In this document: piece by piece, positions 18,629 through 27,106 of the stretch
Numbering within the stretch: position 1 is the first letter of the stretch
Layout: every line of letters begins with the position of its first letter
Assembly (NCBI RefSeq): GCF_038023995.1
Contig: NZ_CP150660.1
Coordinates: 804,501 to 868,500, forward strand
DNA from: Polaribacter atrinae
GTDB taxonomy: Bacteria > Bacteroidota > Bacteroidia > Flavobacteriales > Flavobacteriaceae
DNA: 64,000 nucleotides
Reading direction: 5' to 3'
Position numbers and translations under genes: made by a program
The notes under the pieces: model-generated
Told to the model about the DNA's origin: nothing
The model's input: the letters and a program-made list of their open reading frames with translations, nothing else
Database searches by the model: none

Positions 18629-18636
18629 CAAAGTTA
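18629..18636 (-). promoter_or_regulatory. Predicted -7 box of the kinase-regulator operon
   Basis: On the minus strand this reads TAACTTTG, an exact TAnnTTTG match, ending 4 bases before the ATG. No TTG is present at -33 spacing. Confidence 0.4.
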
Positions 18637-18727
18637 CGACTTTCAAAAATTGATTTTATTGTTTTTAACCTAAATTAACAAGTTTACCTTAAATTTAAGA
18701 GTAATTTAACAATCCTATTGAATAAAA

Positions 18728-19324
18728 TTAAATTGAAACCTTCTTTTCTGTTAAAATATTATGGATTTTAAGAACCTGAAAATGAGTATTTTCTTTGTTT
18801 AAATTGGTAATAACATAGTTAGATTGTAGTAACTTTTTATCTTCTAACCATTGGTTTTTTATTCTGTTTTCTACTGCTATTTTAGAACAGTTATCTCTAA
18901 GCATTGTTCTTTCTATTCTAATGTTTAAAGGCACATATACAGATATAATAAGATCACACTTTAAATTACTTTTACTTTCAAAAAGAATGGCATTTTCATA
19001 TAAAACATAACCTTTATCTGCATGTAGATTTACAAATTCTTGAAAATGGTTTTTAACTTCTGGATGTACAATTGCATTTAACGCCGCTAATTTACTTTTA
19101 TCTTTAAAAACAAGATTGGCAATAAAGGGTCTGTTTAATTGATTGTCTAGGTAAGATTCTTCTCCAAATTCTTTAATAATTTTTGATTTAATTATTAAAG
19201 AAGCATTCATTAATTTTTTAGCTTCTATATCTGCATTGTAAATAACAACAGTATCAAATTGGGCAAAAATATTAGCGACTGTAGTTTTACCACTTCCTAT
19301 ACCGCCAGTTAAACCTACAACCAT
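18728..19324 (-). CDS. coaE: Dephospho-CoA kinase
   Basis: The 198-residue protein begins with a P-loop, GLTGGIGSGKTTVANIF (Lys13), and has the CoaE-type VIYNADIEAKKLM, LDNQLNRPFIANLVF, LNAIVHPEV and ENAILFES segments plus the RTMLRDNCS lid region. It phosphorylates dephospho-CoA at the 3' ribose hydroxyl, the last step of coenzyme A synthesis. It starts one base after the YbbR-like gene ends, so they are co-transcribed. Confidence 0.93.
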   Translation of the reverse strand: MVVGLTGGIGSGKTTVANIFAQFDTVVIYNADIEAKKLMNASLIIKSKIIKEFGEESYLDNQLNRPFIANLVFKDKSKLAALNAIVHPEVKNHFQEFVNLHADKGYVLYENAILFESKSNLKCDLIISVYVPLNIRIERTMLRDNCSKIAVENRIKNQWLEDKKLLQSNYVITNLNKENTHFQVLKIHNILTEKKVSI

Positions 19325-19325
19325 T

Positions 19326-20264
19326 TTACTTCTGAATTAAAAAATCTATTTTATTAGGAATCACTTTAAAACTTTTAATAAAATCTGGTTTTACAATTAC
19401 TTTAGGCAACAAATACCCTAGGTTATTATCCTTAGAAACCTTGTAATCACAAACAATTTCAAAAAAGTTTTTATCAATTTTATTAAAGTTAGACAAGCCA
19501 ACTACATAAACGACTTCTACGGTTTTATTAAGAGTAGTTAAATCTACCCCTTCCGGAAGATTGCTTATTGTAAAGGGCACTTCTAAAGTACCTTCTGTAA
19601 ACTTCTCTACCTTACCACTAATGGTTGTAAATTTAGATTTAAACTTAATGTTATTGGCATTTTTAGGCAATACGATTTCAACTTTTTTAGAAAAATCTTC
19701 TCGAATATTATCTAATTTTAATAATTTTAAATTGATAGATGATATCTTTTTTACTTCTGCCTCTGGACCAGAAATTAGAATGCTATCTGGTTTTACTGCC
19801 AATGGTTCTAAAATATCATAACCAATTTGGTATTTTATATCTAAATTTGGCTTTAAGGCAACTTTTTTAGAGGTTAAAACACCAATATCTAAATAAATAG
19901 TATCTAAAACAATTTCTTGTAACTCAAGACCTGAGTGCAATTGTTTTTGAATTGTGTTTACTTGATTTTTTGTTAAAAAATAATAGCTGCCAGAAGATTT
20001 TTTACGCAAACTATTTGCATTTAAAGTAATCGTTTTATCTCCAAAACCTGATCTAATAATATTAAATCCTGAAGATTTTACAATAATATCGATTTGTTTT
20101 GTAGGCTTATTTTGTAATAATTTATCTTGAGGAATATTTTTATAATTAACAGGAAAGGTTATACTAGTAGTATATTCTCTAGAGAGCGTTATTAAAAACC
20201 ACATTAAAATAGAGGCTATTAAAAAACTAATAAAACTTTTTTCTATTTTTCTATTCTTTATCAA
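19326..20264 (-). CDS. YbbR-like domain protein
   Basis: The 312-residue protein has one N-terminal transmembrane segment (about 10-28, SFISFLIASILMWFLITL) followed by an extracytoplasmic region. That region contains YbbR-like beta repeats (for example FPVNYKNIP near the start and LEVPFTISNLPEGVDL at about 230). YbbR domains are linked to regulation of diadenylate cyclase in Firmicutes; the role in this lineage is not established. The start is TTG at 20264: no ATG lies nearby and the basic N-terminus IKNRKIEKS precedes the membrane segment as expected. It leads the coaE gene. Confidence 0.78.
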   Translation of the reverse strand: MIKNRKIEKSFISFLIASILMWFLITLSREYTTSITFPVNYKNIPQDKLLQNKPTKQIDIIVKSSGFNIIRSGFGDKTITLNANSLRKKSSGSYYFLTKNQVNTIQKQLHSGLELQEIVLDTIYLDIGVLTSKKVALKPNLDIKYQIGYDILEPLAVKPDSILISGPEAEVKKISSINLKLLKLDNIREDFSKKVEIVLPKNANNIKFKSKFTTISGKVEKFTEGTLEVPFTISNLPEGVDLTTLNKTVEVVYVVGLSNFNKIDKNFFEIVCDYKVSKDNNLGYLLPKVIVKPDFIKSFKVIPNKIDFLIQK

Positions 20265-20310
20265 GGTAGTAGGTCAATTTTAATGCAATCTACACAAAAG
20301 CTTGTTAACA

Positions 20311-20347
20311 AAAAAGTGAGCTGTATCTAAAAAGACAAAGCTCACTT
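20311..20347 (-). terminator. Terminator after yajC
   Basis: AAGTGAGCT (20314-20322) pairs with AGCTCACTT (20339-20347) around a 16-base loop; on the minus strand a run of T follows directly. It separates nusB-DUF1573-yajC from ybbR-coaE. Confidence 0.75.
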
Positions 20348-20368
20348 AATATTTTAATTAACTTATAA

Positions 20369-20686
20369 TTATTTTTTAGCAGGTGCTAATTTTTTATTTG
20401 TTAATTCCATAGAAATAGCAGAACGTTCAAACTTAATTTTACCAGCTCCTGTTTCTACAGTTACTGTATTTTCTGTATCGTTAATTTCGGCTATTTTACC
20501 ATGAATACCACTAGAGGTAACTACTTTAGCACCTTTTTTGATTTCAGATTGAAAAGCTTTTTCCTTTTTTTGACGATTCATTTGTGGTCTTATCATAAAG
20601 AAATAAAACACAACAATAATTGCTAAAAAAGGTAACATACTCATTAAACTACCTACTCCTTCTTGTAAAAAAATTACAGTATACAT
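20369..20686 (-). CDS. yajC: Preprotein translocase subunit YajC
   Basis: The 105-residue protein has a single transmembrane helix (about 15-32, MLPFLAIIVVFYFFMIRPQ) with the diagnostic F-x-IRPQ-x-x-x-x-K-K motif. A small cytoplasmic SH3-like domain follows (KKGAKVVTSSGIHGKIAEI). YajC associates with the SecDF holotranslocon at the inner membrane. It follows the DUF1573 gene after 5 bases. Confidence 0.93.
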   Translation of the reverse strand: MYTVIFLQEGVGSLMSMLPFLAIIVVFYFFMIRPQMNRQKKEKAFQSEIKKGAKVVTSSGIHGKIAEINDTENTVTVETGAGKIKFERSAISMELTNKKLAPAKK

Positions 20687-20691
20687 ACTTT

Positions 20692-21159
20692 TTATTTTGC
20701 TTTTGGTGTTACAGAACCTTTTATGGTTAACACTTGTCTACCAGCTTCTGTATTTGTTGTTAATGTTACTGTCTTTTGTTGTCTATTTGGTCTACCATTT
20801 GTATTAAATTTCACTTTAATCTCTCCAGTATCTCCTGGTTTTATTGGTCCTTTAGGCCAAGTAGGAACTGTACAACCACAAGAACCTTGTGCGTTTGTAA
20901 TTACTAAATCTGTTTTACCAGAATTGGTAACAACAAAACTAGTTTCTACCAAATCACCTTCATTTACAGTACCAAAATCGTAGATTGTTTTATCTAATGA
21001 AATTAAAGCTGTTCCTTTTTTAATTTCGATATCTCTAGAAGCAGCGTTTTCTAAATTTTCTTGATTTACTTTTTTAACGGCACTTCCTCCATCTTTACAA
21101 GCTGTAAAGAAAGATGCTGTAATTACAAATGCTAATAAAATTGTTGTTTTTTTCATCAT
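20692..21159 (-). CDS. DUF1573 lipoprotein
   Basis: The 155-residue protein has a lipoprotein signal ending FFTAC (Cys21). One DUF1573 immunoglobulin-like domain covers about residues 55-150, with YDFGTVNEGDLVETSFVVTN, GSCGCTVPTWPKGPIKPGD and TVTLTTNTE. The CGC pair is typical of the family. The function of DUF1573 is unknown. The second codon is also ATG, so the start could be 21156. It lies in the nusB-yajC operon, an arrangement common in Flavobacteriaceae (recalled). Confidence 0.85.
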   Translation of the reverse strand: MMKKTTILLAFVITASFFTACKDGGSAVKKVNQENLENAASRDIEIKKGTALISLDKTIYDFGTVNEGDLVETSFVVTNSGKTDLVITNAQGSCGCTVPTWPKGPIKPGDTGEIKVKFNTNGRPNRQQKTVTLTTNTEAGRQVLTIKGSVTPKAK

Positions 21160-21207
21160 GATTTAATTTTGTGTAAAAATAATAAATAAATTACCTAAAA
21201 CAATAGT

Positions 21208-22146
21208 TTAAAGCAATCCTCTACCTATTTTAACAATTCTTTTACTTTCTATAAATTCCTTAGAAATTTTATCTAAAACCCCATTAATAAAATAGCTACT
21301 CTTTTCTGTAGAATAATCTTTAGATATTTCTATATACTCATTAATAGTAACTCTGGTTGGTATAGAATGGAAATTTAAAAACTCTGAAACAGCCATTTTT
21401 ATTAGAATCATATCTATATCTGCAATTCTATCTGTTTCCCAATTTGGTGTTTTTTCTTCAATAATTGATTCGTATTCTGTATTGTTTAAAACAGTTTTCT
21501 TAAACATTTTAGATACAAAATCTTCATCATCCTTGTCTTTGTATAGTTTTCCTAAAACAAAAATTGTGTTCTCTTTTTGCTTACTTAGCGTTTTTACAAC
21601 CCAAGTATTTACAAAAGGAATATCGTCTGACCAAGAAATAGTAGTGTCTTCAAAGTATTCTCCTAATTTTTCATCTGGAGCAATAATTTCTTTAAAGAAA
21701 TCAATTACAAAAGCTTTATCTACTTTATAAGAATCTTCTTCAGTACTTAAATATTTTTTATACAAATCGCTATTTTGCAATTTCTCAAAAATAATTTTTA
21801 CATACTCATCATTTTCTTCCCAATTACTTACATCATTTAACTCAACATAACCTTCTATACTTACGCTTTCTGCGATGGTATTAATCAGTTTATTATTTAA
21901 AAATTTGTTGTTTGGGTTTAAATCTTCTTTGGTAGCAAGAATTTTCTTTTTAGAAAGTGCTATTTTTTTAGCTGCTAATTTCTGTACTTCTACCAATAAC
22001 TTTAGGTTTAAAACATACAAATCGTACATTTTTAAAATACTATGTTTTAAAAACTTTTCTTCTTTAATGATATCATCATTATAAGAATGTAACATAGCGT
22101 ACACAGATTGCATTACTTTAACTCGAATATGTCTCCTGTTAATCAT
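21208..22146 (-). CDS. nusB: Transcription antitermination factor NusB, long Bacteroidota form
   Basis: The 312-residue protein has the first NusB helix at residues 3-24 (RRHIRVKVMQSVYAML) and the C-terminal half of the NusB fold at about 220-305 (DIDMILIKMAVSEFLNFHSI, then NEYIEISKDYS and FINGVLDKI). Between them is a long, mostly helical charged stretch absent from the roughly 140-residue E. coli protein. NusB with NusE/S10 binds boxA RNA in ribosomal RNA transcripts. Long NusB proteins are usual in Bacteroidota (recalled). It is the first gene of an operon with DUF1573 and yajC. Confidence 0.88.
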   Translation of the reverse strand: MINRRHIRVKVMQSVYAMLHSYNDDIIKEEKFLKHSILKMYDLYVLNLKLLVEVQKLAAKKIALSKKKILATKEDLNPNNKFLNNKLINTIAESVSIEGYVELNDVSNWEENDEYVKIIFEKLQNSDLYKKYLSTEEDSYKVDKAFVIDFFKEIIAPDEKLGEYFEDTTISWSDDIPFVNTWVVKTLSKQKENTIFVLGKLYKDKDDEDFVSKMFKKTVLNNTEYESIIEEKTPNWETDRIADIDMILIKMAVSEFLNFHSIPTRVTINEYIEISKDYSTEKSSYFINGVLDKISKEFIESKRIVKIGRGLL

Positions 22147-22177
22147 TTTCTAAAGAACTTATATATAAATTTGGGTG

Positions 22178-22185
22178 CAAAAATA
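22178..22185 (-). promoter_or_regulatory. Predicted -7 box of the nusB operon
   Basis: On the minus strand it reads TATTTTTG, an exact consensus match, about 32 bases before the nusB ATG. A -33 TTG is not evident. Confidence 0.55.
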
Positions 22186-22253
22186 GTGTTATTTTACTTT
22201 TATTCGACTACCTTTTTATTCTTTTTTAAGAATTAATTCTATCCTTAATCTTG

Positions 22254-22261
22254 TATCTTTG
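22254..22261 (+). promoter_or_regulatory. Predicted -7 box of the ABC exporter gene
   Basis: TATCTTTG matches the consensus exactly. Transcription would start near 22267, leaving a leader of about 78 bases before the TTG start codon. Confidence 0.5.
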
Positions 22262-22344
22262 TGCTTTTACTTATTTAACAAAAAAATAATTTATAGATAT
22301 TATAATAATTGTAATTTTATTTTTTTTAAAAAATTCAATATTCA

Positions 22345-24099
22345 TTGAAGGAACTAAGACACGTAAATAAATATTTTTCTAAATATAAATGGCGCTTATT
22401 AATAGGTTTATTAATAACAATTTTAGCCAAATTTTTAGCTTTAAAAATCCCTCAAATTGTAGGAGATTCTTTAAACATTGTAGAAGATTACCAAGACGGA
22501 ACCGTTACTAATTTAGAAGATGTAAAGCATCAACTACTAATAAATGTACTCCTTATTATAGGTGTTGCAATATTATCTGGATTTTTCACTTTCTTAATGA
22601 GACAGACCATTATTGTTACTTCTAGGTTGATCGAATTCGATTTAAAAAACGAAATTTATCAACAATACCAAAGGTTATCACTCAATTTCTACAAAAAAAA
22701 CAGAACAGGAGATTTAATGAATCGTATTTCTGAAGATGTTTCTAAAGTAAGAATGTATGTAGGTCCTGCTGTTATGTACAGTATTAACATGATTGTTTTA
22801 CTTGTTGTTGGTTTTACTCAGATGATGAGTATTGACGTTAAGCTAACCATGTACACTTTAATTCCTTTTCCTTTATTATCAATTTCTATATTCGTTTTAA
22901 GTAAGGTAATACACAAAAGAAGTACAATTGTTCAGCAATATTTATCAAAATTGACCACTTTTAATCAAGAATTTTTCTCTGGAATTAATGTGGTTAAATC
23001 TTACGGAATTGAAGCATCTATAATAAAAGACTTCGATAAAATTGCAGATGAAAGCAAGGAAAAGAACATCCACCTTCAAAAAGCAAATGCATTATTTTTT
23101 CCATTAATGGTATTTTTAATTGGTATTAGTAACTTATTAGTTTTATATGTTGGAGGTCAATTATATATAGAAAATGAAATACAAATTGGTACCATTATAG
23201 AGTTTATGTTATATGTAAATATTTTAACATGGCCGGTAGCTGTTGTAGGTTGGGTTACTTCTATGGTACAACAAGCAGAAGCTTCACAAGCTAGAATTAA
23301 CGAGTTTTTACAACAAGTACCAGAAATACAAAATACCAACACCTCATCTACCGAATTAAAAGGAAACGTTACTTTTAAAGATGTTACTTTTACTTATGAC
23401 GACACCAATATTACCGCTTTAAAAAATATTAATATATCTGTCAAATCAGGAGAAACCATTGCTATTTTAGGTAAAACAGGATCAGGAAAATCAACCATTA
23501 TCGAATTAATTTCTAGGTTGTATGACACCAAAATTGGAACTATTTTATTAGATGACACGCCTATTAGAGAAGCCAATTTAGATGCGGTTAGAAGTCAGAT
23601 TGGTTTTGTACCTCAAGATCCATTTTTATTTTCTGAAACGATAGAAGACAATATTAAATTTGGTAAACAAGACGCCACAGAAGAAGAGATTATTGCGGCA
23701 GCCAAAAATGCAGATGTACATAAAAATATCATCGATTTCCCTAACGGATACAAAACCGTTTTAGGAGAACGTGGTGTAACACTTTCTGGCGGACAAAAGC
23801 AGCGTGTTTCTATTGCTAGAGCAATTATTAAAAAGCCTAAGATTTTAATTTTTGATGATTGTTTGTCTGCAGTAGACACAGAAACCGAAGAAAAAATCCT
23901 TTCAAATTTAGAGAGAATCTCAAAAAATATTACCACTTTTATAATTAGCCATAGAATTTCATCAGCTAAAAATGCTGATAAAATTATTGTTTTAGACCAA
24001 GGTAAAATTATACAACAAGGAACTCATAATCAACTAATAGCAATAGAAGGATATTACAAAGACTTGTATGACCAACAACTTTTAGAAAAAGAAATTTAA
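22345..24099 (+). CDS. ABC exporter, fused permease and ATPase (MsbA/MdlB type)
   Basis: The 584-residue half-transporter has six transmembrane helices in residues 15-310. The nucleotide-binding domain (about 340-584) has a Walker A GKTGSGKST from Gly376, a Q loop (GFVPQDPFLFS), signature LSGGQKQR from about 480, Walker B ILIFDDCLSAVD and an H-loop ISHRISS. The Walker B glutamate is Cys-shifted (DDCLSAVD rather than DDxxS-x-L-D/E), so the general base deserves a check. It probably acts as a homodimer exporting lipid or drug substrates. The start is TTG at 22345, whose MKELRHVNKYFSKYKWR opening matches the usual family N-terminus. Confidence 0.87.
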   Translation: MKELRHVNKYFSKYKWRLLIGLLITILAKFLALKIPQIVGDSLNIVEDYQDGTVTNLEDVKHQLLINVLLIIGVAILSGFFTFLMRQTIIVTSRLIEFDLKNEIYQQYQRLSLNFYKKNRTGDLMNRISEDVSKVRMYVGPAVMYSINMIVLLVVGFTQMMSIDVKLTMYTLIPFPLLSISIFVLSKVIHKRSTIVQQYLSKLTTFNQEFFSGINVVKSYGIEASIIKDFDKIADESKEKNIHLQKANALFFPLMVFLIGISNLLVLYVGGQLYIENEIQIGTIIEFMLYVNILTWPVAVVGWVTSMVQQAEASQARINEFLQQVPEIQNTNTSSTELKGNVTFKDVTFTYDDTNITALKNINISVKSGETIAILGKTGSGKSTIIELISRLYDTKIGTILLDDTPIREANLDAVRSQIGFVPQDPFLFSETIEDNIKFGKQDATEEEIIAAAKNADVHKNIIDFPNGYKTVLGERGVTLSGGQKQRVSIARAIIKKPKILIFDDCLSAVDTETEEKILSNLERISKNITTFIISHRISSAKNADKIIVLDQGKIIQQGTHNQLIAIEGYYKDLYDQQLLEKEI

Positions 24100-24108
24100 T
24101 CTTTAACC

Positions 24109-24137
24109 TTGCTACATAAAATATTTTGTTAGATTTG
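24109..24137 (+). promoter_or_regulatory. Predicted promoter of the PUR-alpha gene
   Basis: TTG at 24109-24111, an 18-base spacer, then an exact TAGATTTG at 24130-24137, 43 bases before the ATG. Confidence 0.6.
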
Positions 24138-24180
24138 TTAAGTATAAAAAAAATATTATAATTACTATTTTACAAGAATT

Positions 24181-24558
24181 ATGGCAGAGAGAGCAGAGAG
24201 AGTTGAACAGGAAGAAATTTTTTCACAAGTATTAAGGGCAGGAAGAAGAACTTACTTTTTTGATGTAAGAGCAACAAAAGCAGATGATTATTACTTAACT
24301 GTTACTGAGAGTAAAAAATTTACACATGATGATGGGTCTTTCCATTACCAAAAGCACAAAATTTACTTATATAAAGAAGACTTTACAGATTTTCAAGAAA
24401 TGTTAAGTAAAGCAACCGATTATATTTTAAACGAAAAAGGTAGCGAAGTAATTAGTGAACGTCACCAAAAAGATTTTAAAAAGGAAGAAGGAACAGAAGC
24501 TATAGACACTCTAAAATCGACAGAGAGTTTTACAGATGTTTCTTTTGAAGATATATAA
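24181..24558 (+). CDS. PUR-alpha-like nucleic-acid-binding protein (DUF3276)
   Basis: The 125-residue protein has one PUR domain at about 10-85: EEIFSQVLRAGRRTYFFDVR, then DDYYLTVTESKK and FHYQKHKIYLYKEDFTDF. Bacterial members of this family (BpuR in Borrelia) bind DNA and RNA as dimers. The charged C-terminal tail is likely disordered. Target sites are unknown. It has its own promoter after the exporter gene and ends before a bidirectional terminator. Confidence 0.9.
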   Translation: MAERAERVEQEEIFSQVLRAGRRTYFFDVRATKADDYYLTVTESKKFTHDDGSFHYQKHKIYLYKEDFTDFQEMLSKATDYILNEKGSEVISERHQKDFKKEEGTEAIDTLKSTESFTDVSFEDI

Positions 24559-24655
24559 TAGTAACAGACTGTTTTTTGTATTAGCTTGTGTGTAGATAAA
24601 TTTCTATAAACACTTTTACAAAAAATAATTTTAATTCAAATTGATTTTACACATT

Positions 24656-24686
24656 AAAAACCATAAGTTTAAAACTTATGGTTTTT
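24656..24686. terminator. Bidirectional terminator between the PUR-alpha and isochorismate synthase genes
   Basis: AAAAACCATAAG (24656-24667) pairs with CTTATGGTTTTT (24675-24686) around a 7-base loop. T runs follow on both strands, between convergent genes. Confidence 0.85.
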
Positions 24687-24691
24687 TTATT

Positions 24692-25741
24692 TTAAAGTAC
24701 TTTCTTAATTGTTTTTGTTTTAGCAATGGTTTCCTCCCACTCTTTTTTCGCAGAACTCTCTTTTGTAATTCCACCACCAACATATATAGAAGCCACTTTA
24801 TTTTCTACACTCATACACCTTAAATTTACAAAAAGATAAGAGTTCTTATTTTTTAAATTTAGTTCTCCTAAAAAACCACTATAAAATGTTCGTTTATAGT
24901 TTTCATTTTGGCAGATAAATTCTTCAGCTTTTTCTCTTGGTAGACCACACACTGCCGGTGTTGGGTGCAAACCTCTAATTAAAGCTTTTAAATTAGAACC
25001 ATTATTTAACTCACCTTCTATCTTACTTCTTAAATGTAACAAATTACCTGCTCTTATAGTTTCTTTTTTATCTACCTTAAGATTGGTAGAAATTGGTTTT
25101 AATTGACTCTCAATAAAATCTGTAACCAATTGCTGTTCTTCTAATTCTTTATTTTTCCAAACAACCTCTTCAGAATCAACATACACCTGTGTACCCGCTA
25201 AAGACATGGTTTTAAAACTGTTTCCTTCAATATTTAAAAGTGTTTCTGGTGTGGCACCAAACCACAAACCTACTTTAGGGTGAAACCAAACATATACAAA
25301 TGCATTTGCATAGCTATTTAGTAGTTTTTTAAACGTTAGAAGCACATCAAATTTATCTAATTGAACTTCTTCTTTTCTAGAAAGAACTACTTTTACAAGC
25401 TCGTTTTTATTTATTTCATCTAGCGCTTTCTCTACCAAATGAAGATGTTTTTCTTTATCAGAAATTACCTCATCTGATGTATTGCCATTTAGAGAAACAT
25501 TTTCTTCTATTGAAATATTTTCATGAATAAATTCTGATTTTTCTAAAGGAAATAAAACAGCTTTTTCATCAGAATTAAAAGGCGCAAAAACAAATCCTGT
25601 TTCTTTAAATTGAGTTGTATAATGTAATGTATCATCCCGCATAAAAAAACCATTTACAGATTCTGTATTCGGTTTTCTATAAACTACAAAAGGGATATTT
25701 TTTCTGTAACTTTCTGCTATTTTATTAAAAATAATATTCAA
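24692..25741 (-). CDS. Isochorismate synthase / chorismate-binding enzyme
   Basis: The 349-residue protein belongs to the chorismate-binding family: KVVLSRKEEVQLD, WFGATPETLLNIEG, FKTMSLAGTQ, LRGLHPTPAVCGLPREKA and the C-terminal LFVNLRCM...YVGGGIT segments are the expected active-site strands. In Bacteroidota this short form converts chorismate to isochorismate for menaquinone (MenF role). A hotdog thioesterase gene lies 213 bases upstream on the same strand, as expected for a menaquinone cluster. No menD was seen in the window. Confidence 0.88.
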   Translation of the reverse strand: MNIIFNKIAESYRKNIPFVVYRKPNTESVNGFFMRDDTLHYTTQFKETGFVFAPFNSDEKAVLFPLEKSEFIHENISIEENVSLNGNTSDEVISDKEKHLHLVEKALDEINKNELVKVVLSRKEEVQLDKFDVLLTFKKLLNSYANAFVYVWFHPKVGLWFGATPETLLNIEGNSFKTMSLAGTQVYVDSEEVVWKNKELEEQQLVTDFIESQLKPISTNLKVDKKETIRAGNLLHLRSKIEGELNNGSNLKALIRGLHPTPAVCGLPREKAEEFICQNENYKRTFYSGFLGELNLKNKNSYLFVNLRCMSVENKVASIYVGGGITKESSAKKEWEETIAKTKTIKKVL

Positions 25742-25954
25742 TGTGATTTTTAGATTATGCTGTAATTATGTATTCTTTTAAAGTGATTTCTTCTCTTTTA
25801 AATAAAAAGATTGCGCTATTTTTTTAAGCAATATTGCCGTTAAAAATAACTAATAGTCACTTGCTACAAACAAGTTTTAGCGAACGAAAAAAAGTTAATA
25901 AAGAAATTTTCACAAAACTTTTCGACCATTTCGAAAGCTTTTGTGTCTATACTT

Positions 25955-26389
25955 TTAATGCTCCTTATTAATATTTAAAACAATATTGGTCATTTTTGCT
26001 ACAGAAATTAAATTGTCATTTTCATCAACAATTCTAACCTCCCATAAATGAGTTGTTTTACCTTTATGAATGTTTTTTGCAGTTGCAAAAACGACTCCTT
26101 CTCTTTTACTTTTTATATGGTTTATAGATAACTGTATTCCGTTTACAAACTGAGTTTTACTATCTATAAAAAAATTAGAAGCTGCACTTCCTACACTTTC
26201 TGCTAAAGCCGCAGTAGCACCACCATGCAATTGTCCGTAAGGTTGATGAACCTTAGAGTTTACAGGCATTTTTGCAGTTAAAAAATCATCTCCAAGAGCA
26301 ACATATTCAATATCAAGAGTTTCCATTAATGTATTTTTAGAACTCTCATTAAATGCTTTTAAAATAGCAACTGTATCCATATCATTCAT
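25955..26389 (-). CDS. PaaI-type hotdog thioesterase (possible DHNA-CoA thioesterase)
   Basis: The 144-residue single hotdog domain has the LHGGATAALAESVGS active-site helix (about 74-88), where the Glu in the helix is the expected catalytic base. NGIQLSINHIKSKREG is the matching dimer strand. The family hydrolyses acyl-CoA thioesters. Because it precedes an isochorismate synthase gene it may be the 1,4-dihydroxy-2-naphthoyl-CoA thioesterase of menaquinone synthesis (MenI role). That assignment is from context only. Confidence 0.83.
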   Translation of the reverse strand: MNDMDTVAILKAFNESSKNTLMETLDIEYVALGDDFLTAKMPVNSKVHQPYGQLHGGATAALAESVGSAASNFFIDSKTQFVNGIQLSINHIKSKREGVVFATAKNIHKGKTTHLWEVRIVDENDNLISVAKMTNIVLNINKEH

Positions 26390-26420
26390 TTTATATGGTA
26401 AAAGTACATATAAAATTTTG

Positions 26421-26428
26421 TATTTTTG
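26421..26428 (+). promoter_or_regulatory. Predicted -7 box of the pRiA4b ORF3-like gene
   Basis: TATTTTTG is an exact consensus match, 23 bases before the ATG at 26452. It excludes the upstream in-frame start at 26395. Confidence 0.6.
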
Positions 26429-26451
26429 CAGCAGAAAAAAGAAACCATTTC

Positions 26452-26955
26452 ATGTACAAAATACGCGTAATTTTAGACACAAAAGAAGATGTAATCAGAA
26501 CTATTTTAGTTGATGATAACTTAAACCTAGAAGATTTGCATGCAACAATTGCAAAATCTTTTGGTTTTGGAGGTCAAGAAATGGCTTCTTTTTATAGAAC
26601 TGATGATGAATGGAACCAAGGTGAAGAAATTCCGTTATTTAATATGGAAGAAATTGGCGAAGGTGTTTCTATGCAAACTTGTATTTTAAATGAAACATTA
26701 CCAGAGGAAGGCGCTAAACTTATTTATGTGTACGATTTCTTAAAAATGTGGACGTTCTACGTAGAAGTTATTGAAGTAACTTCTGAGAAAAAAGAAGATT
26801 TACCACAAATTATTTTAACTGTTGGAGAAATACCTAGTGAAGCACCAGAAAAAGAATTTGTTGCAGAAAAACTAGACGATGGTTTTGGTGATGAAGAAGA
26901 TATTGATGATGAATTTGGTCATTTTGATGATGATTACGATTATAATGAATATTAG
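26452..26955 (+). CDS. pRiA4b ORF-3-like / IS1096 passenger TnpR-like acidic protein
   Basis: The 167-residue protein begins MYKIRVILDTKEDVIRTI and has the PRiA4_ORF3-type pattern in residues 1-135 (LEDLHATIAKSFGFGG, MASFYRTDDEW, YVYDFLKMWTFYVEVIEV). The last 30 or so residues are strongly acidic (DEEDIDDEFGHFDDDYDYN). The family is named for plasmid and insertion-sequence passengers, but no transposase or inverted repeats occur here, so this is probably a resident chromosomal gene. Function is unknown. The start follows the promoter box. Confidence 0.78.
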   Translation: MYKIRVILDTKEDVIRTILVDDNLNLEDLHATIAKSFGFGGQEMASFYRTDDEWNQGEEIPLFNMEEIGEGVSMQTCILNETLPEEGAKLIYVYDFLKMWTFYVEVIEVTSEKKEDLPQIILTVGEIPSEAPEKEFVAEKLDDGFGDEEDIDDEFGHFDDDYDYNEY

Positions 26956-27106
26956 AAAAAAGTTTAAGCGTGTAACTGTTTAATTGGTTAACTGTTAATC
27001 GTTTTCTACAATTAAACATTTACACAATTCAATAATTACCCAAATTTTCCCGTAACAAAATTGTAAATTAGTCGTCTTACAAACATAATCGACTAAATCA
27101 ATTTCT

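Noticed and set aside
27064..27096. Short inverted repeat TTAGTCG...CGACTAA in the leader of the ABC ATPase gene as a riboswitch or operator
   Set aside because: Only 7 bp with a 15-base loop and no conserved riboswitch features; chance occurrence is likely.
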